A stretch of 39,509 bases of DNA from the NCBI GenBank assembly GCA_945860295.1, contig CAMAQH010000036.1, positions 1 through 39,509 on the forward strand. The letters run 5' to 3'. The translations under genes and the position numbers were made by a program. How positions within the stretch are numbered: position 1 is the stretch's first letter; the number at the start of each line of letters is the position of its first letter. The stretch comes from Prosthecobacter debontii. GTDB lineage: Bacteria; Verrucomicrobiota; Verrucomicrobiia; Verrucomicrobiales; Verrucomicrobiaceae. Of this stretch, positions 1-8,500 are shown piece after piece. Below the pieces are notes generated by a model, which was not told the DNA's origin, made no database searches, and saw only the letters and a program-made list of their open reading frames with translations.

Positions 1-1
1 T

Positions 2-490
2 GGGCTACTGAATCTGAGCGCGGGTTGGTTTGCTTTAAAGGAGGCAGCGTTTCCGCTCTTCCTTGGCATGGCGTTTCCGCTGAGCTTTTACTGGAAAAAA
101 CCATTGGTTAATGAGCTGCTACTCAATCCGCAAGTAATCAATCAACGCCTTCTCTATGGAGCGCTGGACACAGTGGACAAACAAAATACATTTCAGGGCC
201 TGATGGGGCGTGCATCATGGGTACTAGCAGGAACGATGCTGATGTCTGCCGTCGCTAACGGCTGGATGATTCTCTGGTTCCTGGAAGGCAAGTCGCCAGG
301 GACGGAAGAGTATATCAAAGCCATTGGTCGCCAAAACTGGGTGGGCTTTATTGTGATCGGTGTGCCGATGTTGGGTGTGACGATGGGTATGCTGTTTTGG
401 CTGCTGCGGCGGATTCAAATACTCACGGGCCTAGATCGTGAGGATCTGATGAATCCGGGGGCGACCGTGCGCCGAAATGTCGGCTATTAG
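2..490 (+). CDS. VC0807-like integral membrane protein, 5' partial
   Basis: The reading frame is open from the window edge, so the gene starts upstream and only its C-terminal 162 codons are present. The Met codon at base 68 lies inside the gene and is not the real start. At least three hydrophobic segments are visible: one near the start (around the LFLGMAF stretch), one around VLAGTMLMSAVANGWMILWF and one around FIVIGVPMLGVTMGMLFWLL. The order of a lysine-rich loop, the conserved-looking GTEEY after the second segment, and a TGLDREDL tail resembles the VC0807/intracellular-septation-like family of uncharacterised inner membrane proteins, which I recall from memory rather than from a search. 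The function is unknown. The next gene is convergent, 11 bp away, with no terminator visible between them. Confidence 0.6.
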   Translation, partial: GLLNLSAGWFALKEAAFPLFLGMAFPLSFYWKKPLVNELLLNPQVINQRLLYGALDTVDKQNTFQGLMGRASWVLAGTMLMSAVANGWMILWFLEGKSPGTEEYIKAIGRQNWVGFIVIGVPMLGVTMGMLFWLLRRIQILTGLDREDLMNPGATVRRNVGY

Positions 491-501
491 CCCATCAGTG
501 C

Positions 502-984
502 TCACTGCGGACCGGTCATGTACTCGGTTACGCGATTGCCGCGAAAAGAGACGCTAGCGGCCTTGTACGGAACATAGATGACATTAGAGCCGCCATTCCA
601 GAGCGGGTCCCAGGCTCCGCCGTAGCCGCAGCCTGGTCCGAAATAGCCACCGCCCCAACCTCGATTCCCCATACCACCACCCCAGCCCATGCCAAAACTA
701 TTGGTATAGACAGGTTGACTACCCAGGTAGTTCCATTTCTCAATGCGTGAACCTTTTTGCACGCCGAAGGCGACTTGATCGGCGCGGCCCATGGCCAGGA
801 AGACGCCTTCTTTCGTCATGCCTTCTCGAATTCGGCCCTGGTGAACGAGTAACTGGTCGCTGGCAGAAAGGGACTGGTAGATTTTCAAGTTGTTAGCGAT
901 GCGTTTTTCTAAAGGATGCACACAACTACTGATGGCGAGGGCGGCGAGGGCACACAGTGAAAGGCGAAGACGGGTGGTGTTCAT
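502..984 (-). CDS. Gly-rich lipoprotein with SmpA/OmlA-like N-terminal half
   Basis: A 160-residue secreted lipoprotein. I placed the start at 984 because the first residues then form a classic lipoprotein signal: Arg-containing n-region, hydrophobic core, and lipobox ISSC with Cys21. A longer reading to 1095 only adds a non-signal extension that overlaps the neighbouring acetyltransferase gene. The stretch around residues 45-85 (EGMTKEGVFLAMGRADQVA) has the look of the small outer-membrane lipoprotein A fold, where MTxxxVxxxxGxPD is common. It is followed by a Gly/Trp/Tyr-rich low-complexity part (GWGGG, GNRGWGGGY) and a C-terminal strand-rich end. It is probably an envelope protein. The exact role is unknown. 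It lies 67 bp downstream of the GNAT gene on the same strand and could be co-transcribed. Confidence 0.65.
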   Translation of the reverse strand: MNTTRLRLSLCALAALAISSCVHPLEKRIANNLKIYQSLSASDQLLVHQGRIREGMTKEGVFLAMGRADQVAFGVQKGSRIEKWNYLGSQPVYTNSFGMGWGGGMGNRGWGGGYFGPGCGYGGAWDPLWNGGSNVIYVPYKAASVSFRGNRVTEYMTGPQ

Positions 985-1051
985 ATCGAATGGGGATGTG
1001 TAGGCGGTGCGTTGGGACTCGTTACCAGACTTTTTGTTCAAGCTGCCGTTG

Positions 1052-1537
1052 TTATAGCCGCTGAGCGAAGTGGACTTTACGCCCGATCTCTGCAAAGCCG
1101 CAGGAGGGGTAGAGGTTCTGCCCGACGACGTTGGATGTCATGGTCTCGATTTTGGCTACCTTGAGGCCGCTTTCACGAAAGTAATCCAGCGCGTGATGAA
1201 TGAGTCGCCTGCCGAGTCCCAGTCCTCGTGCCTGCTCGACGACGGCGAGATTCGGGATGAGGCCGATGGAATTGACCAGATCCACACGCGTCGTGATGTA
1301 GCCGAGGATTAAACCGTCACGCTCAGCTACAAAGCAGCCCGCAGGATTGAGAGTGCAGTCCTCGTCGATGTTGTCCGCCTTGCGCTCCTGCCAAGTGCGT
1401 CCATTCCAGACCCCGAGCCGATCTTCCAGCATTTCATCCAAAGCCACGCTGCCAAAGGAATCCACCGTGATCTGGCGCAAGATGGAGAGATCCTCGATGC
1501 GGTAATGGCGGATGGTTACTGGAGATTCGGTCGTCAT
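1052..1537 (-). CDS. GNAT family N-acetyltransferase
   Basis: A 161-residue protein covering a single GNAT domain, a usual length for the family. The acetyl-CoA pyrophosphate-binding motif A is clear: the strand LIPNLAVV is followed by the R/Q-x-x-G-x-G/A type loop EQARGLGLGRRLIHHAL (about residues 101-117). The C-terminal motif B is N-V-V-G-Q-N-L-Y-x-S-C-GF, matching the typical N-x-x-A-x-x-L-Y-x-x-x-GF. It should transfer an acetyl group from acetyl-CoA to an amine. The substrate (small amine, peptide N-terminus or ribosomal protein) cannot be read from the sequence. The start at 1537 gives a normal N-terminal first strand (VTIRHYRIEDL). The longer lipoprotein reading downstream overlaps its 3' end, which supports the shorter lipoprotein start. 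Confidence 0.85.
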   Translation of the reverse strand: MTTESPVTIRHYRIEDLSILRQITVDSFGSVALDEMLEDRLGVWNGRTWQERKADNIDEDCTLNPAGCFVAERDGLILGYITTRVDLVNSIGLIPNLAVVEQARGLGLGRRLIHHALDYFRESGLKVAKIETMTSNVVGQNLYPSCGFAEIGRKVHFAQRL

Positions 1538-1844
1538 AATGTTGCAATCATTACGAAGGCTCGTACAGTTTTCATCCTTTCTTGTCGTAGTGATGGGGTG
1601 AAGTTTCAGGTGCTTGTATAAAGATGAAGGAGTGTTGAGTGATTTGAAAAGATAGGATTAGGATCGGCTCATTGGGTTTCGCCGCTCCTGCCTCTGAGCT
1701 TGACTGCCAGTTTTAAAGCATCTGGCTCTCGAGTTAGCAGTTGGCTGCTGTACGCAGGCGGATGATTCGAATCTTGTAAGCTGCTTTCAGGTTGAAGAGG
1801 CCCCAAGTGGTCTGACGGCATGGTGATGCCGATTAATGAGTCAA
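1538..1844. other. Intergenic region without a recognised gene
   Basis: About 300 bp between two minus-strand genes. It must contain the promoter of the GNAT gene near its left end. The only structure seen is a small inverted repeat (6-bp arms CGGCAT/ATGCCG with a 4-base loop) at 1816-1831, just beyond the stop of the hydrolase gene. It has no T-tract on the minus strand, so it is a poor terminator. No convincing coding frame or RNA gene was seen. Confidence 0.5.
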
Positions 1845-2714
1845 CTAGAGTGCCCTGCCCAGACCTGCTTCAGGATCAGGCTCGATGAAGCCTAGCTCGA
1901 CGAGGAATTCGTCGATGGCCATAAGTGTGGCTTCATACATATCGAACGAGAGATTGAAATTGAAGAAGCCGTGCCCCTGACCTTCGAACTCAATGTAGCG
2001 GCAAAAATTCTTCTTCTTCGAGGATTTACGAGCAAACTCGTATGAACCGCCTGACGGAACGACGCGGTCGGTCGTGCCGTGCATGATGAGCGTGGGTGGC
2101 AGACCTTTGTTTATAGCGCGGATGAGATTGGCTTCTTTGGCCACTCCTGCGTCTAGGAAGCGCTCCAAACCGAAGCCTTTCTTCGAGGTGTCCAGCACCG
2201 GACTGAAAAGAACAAGGGCATTCGGAGCCGGGCTGATGCTGGTCATTTCACATGGGTCATCGAAGCCTTGAAGCATGGCGGCGGAGGCCATGGCATGAGC
2301 ACCACCACTGCCACCGATACCTACAATTTTTCCAGGGTTGATACCCAGCTCAGATGCATTCAGGCGAATCCAGCGGATGGCTGATTTGGCATCTGCCATG
2401 GCTTCTAGCGGGCCGCCCTTTTGACGATTCGCGACACGGTAGTCAAAGGCCATCGTCATCATGCCGCGTGAGGCGAGGTAAACACAGTGCGGAGCAAATT
2501 GCGCGACCTGTCCATTGTCCCAGCCGCTGCTGAAGAAGAATGCAGCGACCGACTTTGGATAAGTGGGTGCCTTGTCTTCTGGTGGCCCCCAGAAATAAAC
2601 AGGGAGATGAGTATCGCCAACAGACTTGTAGATTTTCTCACGTGCCGTCTTCAGAAGCTCCCTGTTGCGGTCAAGTGGGAGTGTTCGTTGATGACTTTCG
2701 CCTGTGATTTCCAT
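1845..2714 (-). CDS. Alpha/beta hydrolase, acetyl-esterase/HSL-like
   Basis: A 289-residue cytoplasmic hydrolase. The nucleophile elbow G-G-S-G-G-A-H places the catalytic Ser at 136. The acid residue is likely Asp216 in HGTTDRVVP, and the His is likely His248 in GQGHGFF. The usual HGGG oxyanion motif of hormone-sensitive-lipase-like esterases is replaced by FSSGWDNG (residues 61-68), so it fits the BD-FAE/dienelactone-hydrolase-like side of the superfamily better than a strict HSL member. There is no signal peptide, so it is presumably intracellular. It probably hydrolyses an ester of a small or carbohydrate-linked acyl group, but the substrate is not predictable. Transcribed alone, with more than 100 bp free on both sides. 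Confidence 0.75.
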   Translation of the reverse strand: MEITGESHQRTLPLDRNRELLKTAREKIYKSVGDTHLPVYFWGPPEDKAPTYPKSVAAFFFSSGWDNGQVAQFAPHCVYLASRGMMTMAFDYRVANRQKGGPLEAMADAKSAIRWIRLNASELGINPGKIVGIGGSGGAHAMASAAMLQGFDDPCEMTSISPAPNALVLFSPVLDTSKKGFGLERFLDAGVAKEANLIRAINKGLPPTLIMHGTTDRVVPSGGSYEFARKSSKKKNFCRYIEFEGQGHGFFNFNLSFDMYEATLMAIDEFLVELGFIEPDPEAGLGRAL

Positions 2715-2805
2715 GTTTAAGTCGGAGGGAGGAATTGGAATATTACGAAATCGTCAGTGATCAGCAACCTCTTTTCCAATCTGTTCAAACAAGCGTTCGG
2801 CAGCG

Positions 2806-2834
2806 TTGACACTTGGATTGCCAATTGATAGCCT
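2806..2834 (+). promoter_or_regulatory. Possible sigma70-type promoter for the coiled-coil lipoprotein pair
   Basis: A perfect -35 hexamer TTGACA (2806-2811) is followed after 17 bp by TAGCCT (2829-2834), a weak -10 with its outer positions matching. A transcript from here would have a leader of about 15 nt before the ATG at 2856, and no Shine-Dalgarno sequence is visible. The call rests only on spacing and the -35 match. Confidence 0.3.
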
Positions 2835-2855
2835 CAGCAATAATTTACTTTGCCT

Positions 2856-3215
2856 ATGAAAATACTCATCTCGGCCCTGCCTCGTCTGCTTTTAGCTCTT
2901 GTGTTTCTGACTCTCAGTTCGTGTAAAGAAACCCTGCAGTTACAGAGGCAACTCACAGAGGCCACGGCAAAAGTGGTCGCGCTCCAAGCTGAGTTAGCTC
3001 AGATTGAGGCGCAGGCGGCGAGCTTTCGTGCGCAGTTCACATCTGGTCTCGCGAATGAGCAGATCGTTAAGCAGCAAACGCTGAAGCTGGCCTCTGGTGT
3101 GGTGGCCATCGAAGGTGAGATCACTCAGACTCAGACATCGATTCAGGAGGCTGAGACGGCATTGGATAGTGCTAAAAAAAGTCTTGAGGCTCTCCGTGTC
3201 AAAGCTCCACAATAA
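2856..3215 (+). CDS. Small coiled-coil lipoprotein
   Basis: A 119-residue lipoprotein of unknown function. The ATG at 2856 is preferred over the upstream TTG at 2850 because it starts the signal directly. The signal has a basic start, a hydrophobic core, and a lipobox LSSC with Cys23. The mature part is almost entirely a heptad-like alternation of Leu/Ala/Val with Gln, Glu and Lys (about residues 27-115), as expected of a long parallel or antiparallel coiled coil. One interruption falls near residues 62-72. It is followed after 19 bp by another coiled-coil envelope protein on the same strand, so the two are probably co-expressed and may work together in the envelope. Confidence 0.65.
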   Translation: MKILISALPRLLLALVFLTLSSCKETLQLQRQLTEATAKVVALQAELAQIEAQAASFRAQFTSGLANEQIVKQQTLKLASGVVAIEGEITQTQTSIQEAETALDSAKKSLEALRVKAPQ

Positions 3216-3234
3216 CTTTTCACTCATCTTTTTT

Positions 3235-3708
3235 ATGAAAAACTTCCTCGCACTTCTTGTCTTCGCTGGCGGAATCGCTGGCTGGTATCTGTATCATCAG
3301 AAGCAGGAGGTCACAGAAATTTTGGAAGCTGCAATGCGGCAGTTAGCCGAACTTGAAAAGGTGGTCGGCACTCGGCGTGCCGAGACTCAAGTCATGAAGG
3401 GAGCCATGGTAGTCAGTCAAAAAATCGCTGGTAAGCAGGCGGAACTCAAAGAACTGCGCGGCAAGTTAACCACGGTGCAAGAGGCTCAGGCCGCAGTGAT
3501 GCGTGAGCGGCAGCAAATGCTTGTCGCGATTCGTCAGACCTTTGTGGGTAAAACAATACTTCTAACACTCACCACTGGACGCAATCTCGGCTCAGTGCGC
3601 ATCATGAAGTCTGATGACACGGGCTTGACGGTAGCGATGACCTCAGGTGTTTTAAAAGTGCCGCCGCATGAGTTGCCTCAGGATGTGAAGACCATGCTCA
3701 ATTACTGA
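3235..3708 (+). CDS. Membrane-anchored coiled-coil protein
   Basis: A 157-residue protein of unknown function. The start at 3235 is chosen because it begins a clean signal anchor (MKNFLALLVFAGGIAGWYLY, residues 1-20). The longer reading from 3097 would run inside the preceding gene and adds basic, shadow-like sequence. Residues 22-100 form a predicted coiled coil rich in Glu, Gln, Ala and Leu. The last ~55 residues (from VGKTILLTL) look like a small beta-rich domain with alternating hydrophobic strands ending in a PPHELP turn. It is the partner of the lipoprotein immediately upstream: one is lipid-anchored, the other anchored by a transmembrane helix. Confidence 0.65.
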   Translation: MKNFLALLVFAGGIAGWYLYHQKQEVTEILEAAMRQLAELEKVVGTRRAETQVMKGAMVVSQKIAGKQAELKELRGKLTTVQEAQAAVMRERQQMLVAIRQTFVGKTILLTLTTGRNLGSVRIMKSDDTGLTVAMTSGVLKVPPHELPQDVKTMLNY

Positions 3709-3900
3709 GCTGCGGGAATCCGAGTAGATCTGTTTGGCAATGGAATTCTGGTGGGGATGAGGAGTTCTGAAACTGTTGGTTTGAGTGGTCGATCATTTCC
3801 GGTTCAGGTTGAACGAGGGATAAAATTGTCGAGTGCGCTGTTCGCAGTAAGCAGGCTCGTGATCTTGGTTTATACCAACCATTCTATTTAACGTTTTTGC

Positions 3901-4367
3901 GTGAGCGCCACACCTCGCCCAGATCAATGGACAACTGCTATTCCGTGGCTGTTTATGCTGCTGCGGAGCAGTGGCTTCATCGAATCAAAACTGGGCCTGG
4001 CCTCTATGCTGAGCTGTTTACGTTTTTGTCGATGCGCCACTGCATCGTGCTGGCGGTTTTAGTGCCGAATGCTCTGATGAATTCTGCTCCCTGGCCGAAA
4101 GGGAGGGGACGGATCATGCATGTGGCGTTTGCTGGTCTGCTTCTTCATGCACTTTATTTGATTGGCTGTGTGTGGTCACTGCGACTGGTGTTGCCTGTGG
4201 GTCTATTGAGTTTGATTGTGTCGATGCAGCCGCTGCTTACGGCAGGGTTTGCTGGTGTGGCATTGGGCGAGCGTGTGAGGCCACAGCAATCGGCCGGACT
4301 AGCTCTTGGCTTTATTAGCACGGCGTTGGTGGTGGCTGTGCTGGGAGTTTGGCTGGCTCGTCGCTGA
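3901..4367 (+). pseudogene. EamA/DMT-type transporter remnant: frameshifted and missing its second half
   Basis: Two reading frames together make one EamA (drug/metabolite transporter) domain. From the GTG at 3901, the first frame reads residues such as AIPWLFMLLRSSGF and ESKLGLA, the usual first transmembrane helix of the family. That frame then runs into unrelated sequence and stops. From about 4005, the frame one base earlier continues with YAELFTFLSMRH, PWPKGR, GLLLHALYLIG, QPLLTA and GERVRPQQ, which are the expected helices 2-5. The break at 4003-4005 is consistent with a 2-base insertion or a 1-base deletion. The coding sequence then stops at 4367 after only one EamA domain, although family members of this type normally carry two (ten helices, about 290-300 residues). 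It is probably a decayed gene. A sequencing error could explain the frameshift, but not the missing half. Confidence 0.65.
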
Positions 4368-4438
4368 CACGAGTAAATAGTGCTGTTCGTATGTCCATCG
4401 TTGCAGGCTCAGGACTCCCACGCTAAAAAGGCTGTCTT

Positions 4439-5443
4439 GTGAATCCCGTTCTGACCGAAGCCGACGCCCCTTTTGATCTCGCCATGCGCCCGGCGGACTT
4501 CGATGACTTTCATGGTCAGACGAAAGTGAAGGAGCAACTGCTCGTCATGGTCGAAGCCGCTAAAATGCGCGGTGAACCTTTGGATCATGCTTTGTTGTGC
4601 GGACCTCCAGGTTTGGGTAAGACGACCCTCGCTAATCTCATCGCCAGCGCCATCGGCTCGCGGCTGCACACCACGAGCGGTCCCCAGATCGAGAGGGCAG
4701 GGGACCTCGCTGGTATCCTGACAAATCTCCAACCTCGGGACATTCTTTTCATCGACGAGATTCATCGCCTGCATCCCAGCATCGAAGAGTACCTGTATCC
4801 AGCCATCGAGGACTTCCGGCTCGACATCATCATCGATCAGGGACCCAAGGCGCGCACGATCCGCATCGACTTGCCGCCCTTCACTCTCGTTGGTGCCACC
4901 ACTCGCGCTGGGATGCTTACCGCGCCCATGCGCTCACGTTTTGGTATTCCGAACCGGCTGGATTACTACACGGTCGAGGAGATTCAGTACATCCTCATGC
5001 GCTCCGCTCGCCTCATGGCGGTGCCGATGGAAGACGGTGGCGCACGTGAGATTGCCCAGCGTTCCCGTGGCACGCCGCGCATCGCGAATCATCTACTGCG
5101 CTGGGTTCGTGACTATGCTCAGGTGAAAGCACAAAGCGTCGTCACTCAAGCCGTGGCCAGTCAGGCGCTCACTATGCGTGACATTGATGAAACAGGTCTC
5201 GACGAGATGGACAAACGTTTCCTCGAAGCTCTCATCCATAAGTTTGATGGCGGCCCTGTCGGTGTCGGTAGCATCGCTGTCGCTGTTGGCGAAGACGCGA
5301 CGACTCTGGAAGACGTGCATGAGCCCTACCTCGTGATGCAGGGCTTTGTGAAACGCACACCTCGCGGTCGTGTCGCCATGCCTGCGGCCTATCGCAAGCT
5401 CGGTCTAGTGCCACCTGTTAGCGGACAGAGTGAGCTTTTCTAA
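4439..5443 (+). CDS. ruvB: Holliday junction branch migration DNA helicase RuvB
   Basis: A 334-residue protein of normal RuvB length. RuvB forms hexameric rings on DNA arms at a RuvA-bound Holliday junction and drives branch migration with ATP. Walker A is GPPGLGKT (about residues 55-62). Walker B is LFIDEIHRL. Sensor 1 is the GATTRAG loop, and the arginine-finger region is MRSRFGI. The C-terminal winged-helix domain ends in [17 protein letters not shown]. It starts with GTG at 4439, with AAAAAGG about 7 nt upstream as ribosome-binding site. ruvA and ruvC are not in the window, so ruvB stands alone here. It lies just after a transporter remnant and convergent to the giant 1813-residue gene. 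Confidence 0.97.
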   Translation: MNPVLTEADAPFDLAMRPADFDDFHGQTKVKEQLLVMVEAAKMRGEPLDHALLCGPPGLGKTTLANLIASAIGSRLHTTSGPQIERAGDLAGILTNLQPRDILFIDEIHRLHPSIEEYLYPAIEDFRLDIIIDQGPKARTIRIDLPPFTLVGATTRAGMLTAPMRSRFGIPNRLDYYTVEEIQYILMRSARLMAVPMEDGGAREIAQRSRGTPRIANHLLRWVRDYAQVKAQSVVTQAVASQALTMRDIDETGLDEMDKRFLEALIHKFDGGPVGVGSIAVAVGEDATTLEDVHEPYLVMQGFVKRTPRGRVAMPAAYRKLGLVPPVSGQSELF

Positions 5444-5516
5444 ATGGGTGAAGCAGGTTCAGGTGGCCATTTTGCCCGCCTTATATCCCTTGATCAAGGC
5501 ATTGAGCGACACTTCA

Positions 5517-8500
5517 TCAAAGCGTCGTAACCTTAACTCGCAGGAATTTCTTTAGCGTGCTCGTCATGGCAGGTAAGACGCGCACGGTGACGGTCTCGGT
5601 GATGCCATCTGGATTCGCAACGATACTGACAGGTTCTGATGTGACTCCTAGAGATGGCCAGGTCGTGAGGTCGTCGCTAATTTCGACGGTGTATAATAGG
5701 TCGAGCGCGCCGATGCGCCGCGGGTAGCTGACTTCGAGATACTTTAATCCGTCTTCGGCTTTGGTGACGGGGGTGGCGCTGACGGGATCGGTTTCGTTGC
5801 CTTGGGGACTGGTATTAAAGGCGTATTCGAGGAGGTTGTGTCGTCCGTCGTTGTCGATGTCGCCATGCGGGCCATTGATTGCGGCGTTGCTGTTAGGGTC
5901 GATACCATTGGCAATTTTCCAAGCATCGGGGACGCCGTCATTTTGAGTGCTGACGGGCTTGATGACGGTAAGCGTGCCTGCGCTGCTTGTGTCGCCACCA
6001 TTAGTGCTGGAAACGATGAGATCGTAGTTCGCAGTATGAGTGCTATTGACGTTCGATAGCGTGAGCGTGGCCATGTAGGTGCCATTCACAAGGGTGCTGG
6101 TGCTGTTGAGTAGTTGGTAGTAACTGGTGGCTCCGCTGATCGGCGTGCTGTTCTTCCGCCACTGCACACTGGGGACTTTGCCATAGCTAGTGAAGGCGGC
6201 GTAAAGTGTGATGTTGTTGCCTTGCTGCGCGCTCTGAGTGATGCTGGTTGGGCCAATGAAAGGCGCGTAGTTCTCAGCAGTGATGCCTGCGATGGAGGTG
6301 GTCAGTGAGGTGATGATGTTAGCATACGCGCCGTTGGCCGCGAGGTCGGTGGTCTCATAGGGATCGTCGGTCATGTTGAACAGTTCGTTGACGACCGGCG
6401 GGCCTTTGGCTCGGATGAGTTTAAACATTTTGGTGCCGCCGTTGACAGGATCGGTGAAGGTCTTCAAGGCGACTGGCAATGCAGCGCCGGTCACGAGAGC
6501 GGAGGGGCGTGTGGTGCCGTCTGGATTGCCGCTGTTGATGGATTGCAGAGCTGGCCAAAGATTGAGGCCATCAAAGGGCTTGGTGTTCTGCGGAGTCACG
6601 CCGACGGCAGCGGCGATGGTAGGGAAAAGATCACCCACCCAGACATATTGATTACTGACGATGCCTGCGGGCAAGACACCGGGCCAACGGATGGCCGCAG
6701 GTGTGTGGATGCCTCCGTCATAGCTATCATTCTTGGTGCCTCGAAGAGGATCATTGAAGGAGCCTGTGGGCTCGTTACCGCCGTTGTCGCTGATGTAAAC
6801 GACGATCGTGTTGTTGGTAATGCCTTCACTGTCGAGTGCATTGAGCACTCGTCCCATGGCAACGTCCATGCAGTCAACGGCCGCGCAAAGGGTGCGCCGT
6901 GCGGAATCTGTGACGCCGAGGTTTTGATACTTGGTGATGTAGCTGGCAGGAGCCTGCACACCAGCGTGGACACCGTTGAAGGCCAGGTAAAGCAGCAAGG
7001 GCTTCGCTTTGTCACGACCAACGATTTGAGCCACAGCTTTGTCCGCGAGCAGGTCGGTGGAATAGCCACCGTTGCCTTGCAGATCGGTCGTTTCGTTCGG
7101 AACGATGGAGACTCCATTGAGCCACCAGTCCTGACGATTGTTCAAGCCAGGATCACTGCTGGTATGCGTGTAGTAATTGATCGCGCCGCCAAGTTGGCCG
7201 TAATGGGTTTCCCAACCGCGACTTTGCGGAAGATAGGCTGTGCCTTCGTGTTGAGCCGTGACGGTGGCTCCGTTGAGCATGGTTGTATAAATGTTGTTCG
7301 CAGTGCCACCGAGATGCCACTTGCCACACATGAAGGTCTGATAGCCTGCGGTCTTGAAGCTTTGCGGCATCATGTGCTCAGTGACATCGACTCCACGCTG
7401 ATTGCCGGAGTTTGTGCGGATGGTGCTGCGTCCCGTGAGCAGGCTACAGCGCGTCGTCGCGCACACGGGTGTGGCATAGAATTTTTCCAATCGTATGCCC
7501 TCGGTGCCGATACGCGCCATGTTCGGCGTCTGCACAGGGACTTGTCCAGCCGGTGTGTGGTAGCTCACATCTCCCCAGCCTTGGTCATCGGTGACGATGA
7601 AGACCACATTCGGCGGTGTGCTAAATGCGCTGGTCGTGTAGCTGCCTGCATTGGTGATCGTCGTTGTTTGCCCGTTGCTGTCGGTCGCTATGATGGAGTA
7701 GGTGATCGTCGTCCCTGTACCCTGAGGAGGAATGATCGCGTTGAAGGTGCCTCCGGTTGAGGGTCCACTCATCGTCACCGGCGTAGGAGCAGAGCCTGAT
7801 GTCGTGACGACAACAATGTCATCGATGTTCACTGCTGATCCAGTGGGGCCACCGACGCCGTTGCCCACGAAGCCAAAGCGCATCTTCAGTGTGCTCGTGA
7901 GGTCGCCAGCCAGCAGGTCGTAATGATAGAGCTGATAGCCATGGACGCTCGCGGTGAACTCCGACACGCGCTCGGTGTAGGTCGTGCCATTGGGCGCGAG
8001 CTGGAAGCTCCAGCCATTCGTGCCTGTGAGCCCAACCGTACGCACCCAGAACTCGATGTAGTTTGTCGTCGTAGATCCAGAGGTGAGCGTGCCCGTTGCG
8101 TTGATCGCATTGGTCGTCGTGATCATCGTGCGTGTGGGATAGGTGTTGGTGGCCAATCCCTTACCCAACACAACGCCACAACTACCCGTGATGCCTGTCG
8201 TGTGATTGGAGGTGCCTGCGGTCTGCTTGATGTTACCTGCGCCATCCAGTGAAGCCACGGTCCAGGGAAACGTCGCTCCTGTGCCCTCCCATCCGCCAAT
8301 GGTGGTCGCAGTGGTAGCCATGGGTTCATTGAAGACGGTGTTCGTCGTTTGTGCGCCCGTGCTGTAGGTCAAGGTGGCGCTGGTGATTGTGGCACCACCA
8401 GCGGGTGTGATGGTGGCACTGATCGTCGTTGCCGTGGTGCTCGGCACCGTCGGTGTCGTGGTAATGCTGGTGATCGTGGGAGCCGCCACTGCCGCAGTCG

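Noticed and set aside
1816-1831. Small hairpin CGGCAT/ATGCCG after the esterase gene
   Set aside because: Short stem without a T-run on the minus strand. Not convincing as a terminator.
5488-5499. 12-bp palindrome CCTTGATCAAGG between convergent ruvB and the giant gene
   Set aside because: No loop and no T-tract, so not a terminator, and there is no gene start nearby for an operator.
6543-7760. Long plus-strand ORF of 405 codons inside the 1813-residue gene
   Set aside because: Shadow of the giant minus-strand gene. Composition is typical of an antisense frame, and there is no domain or start signal.
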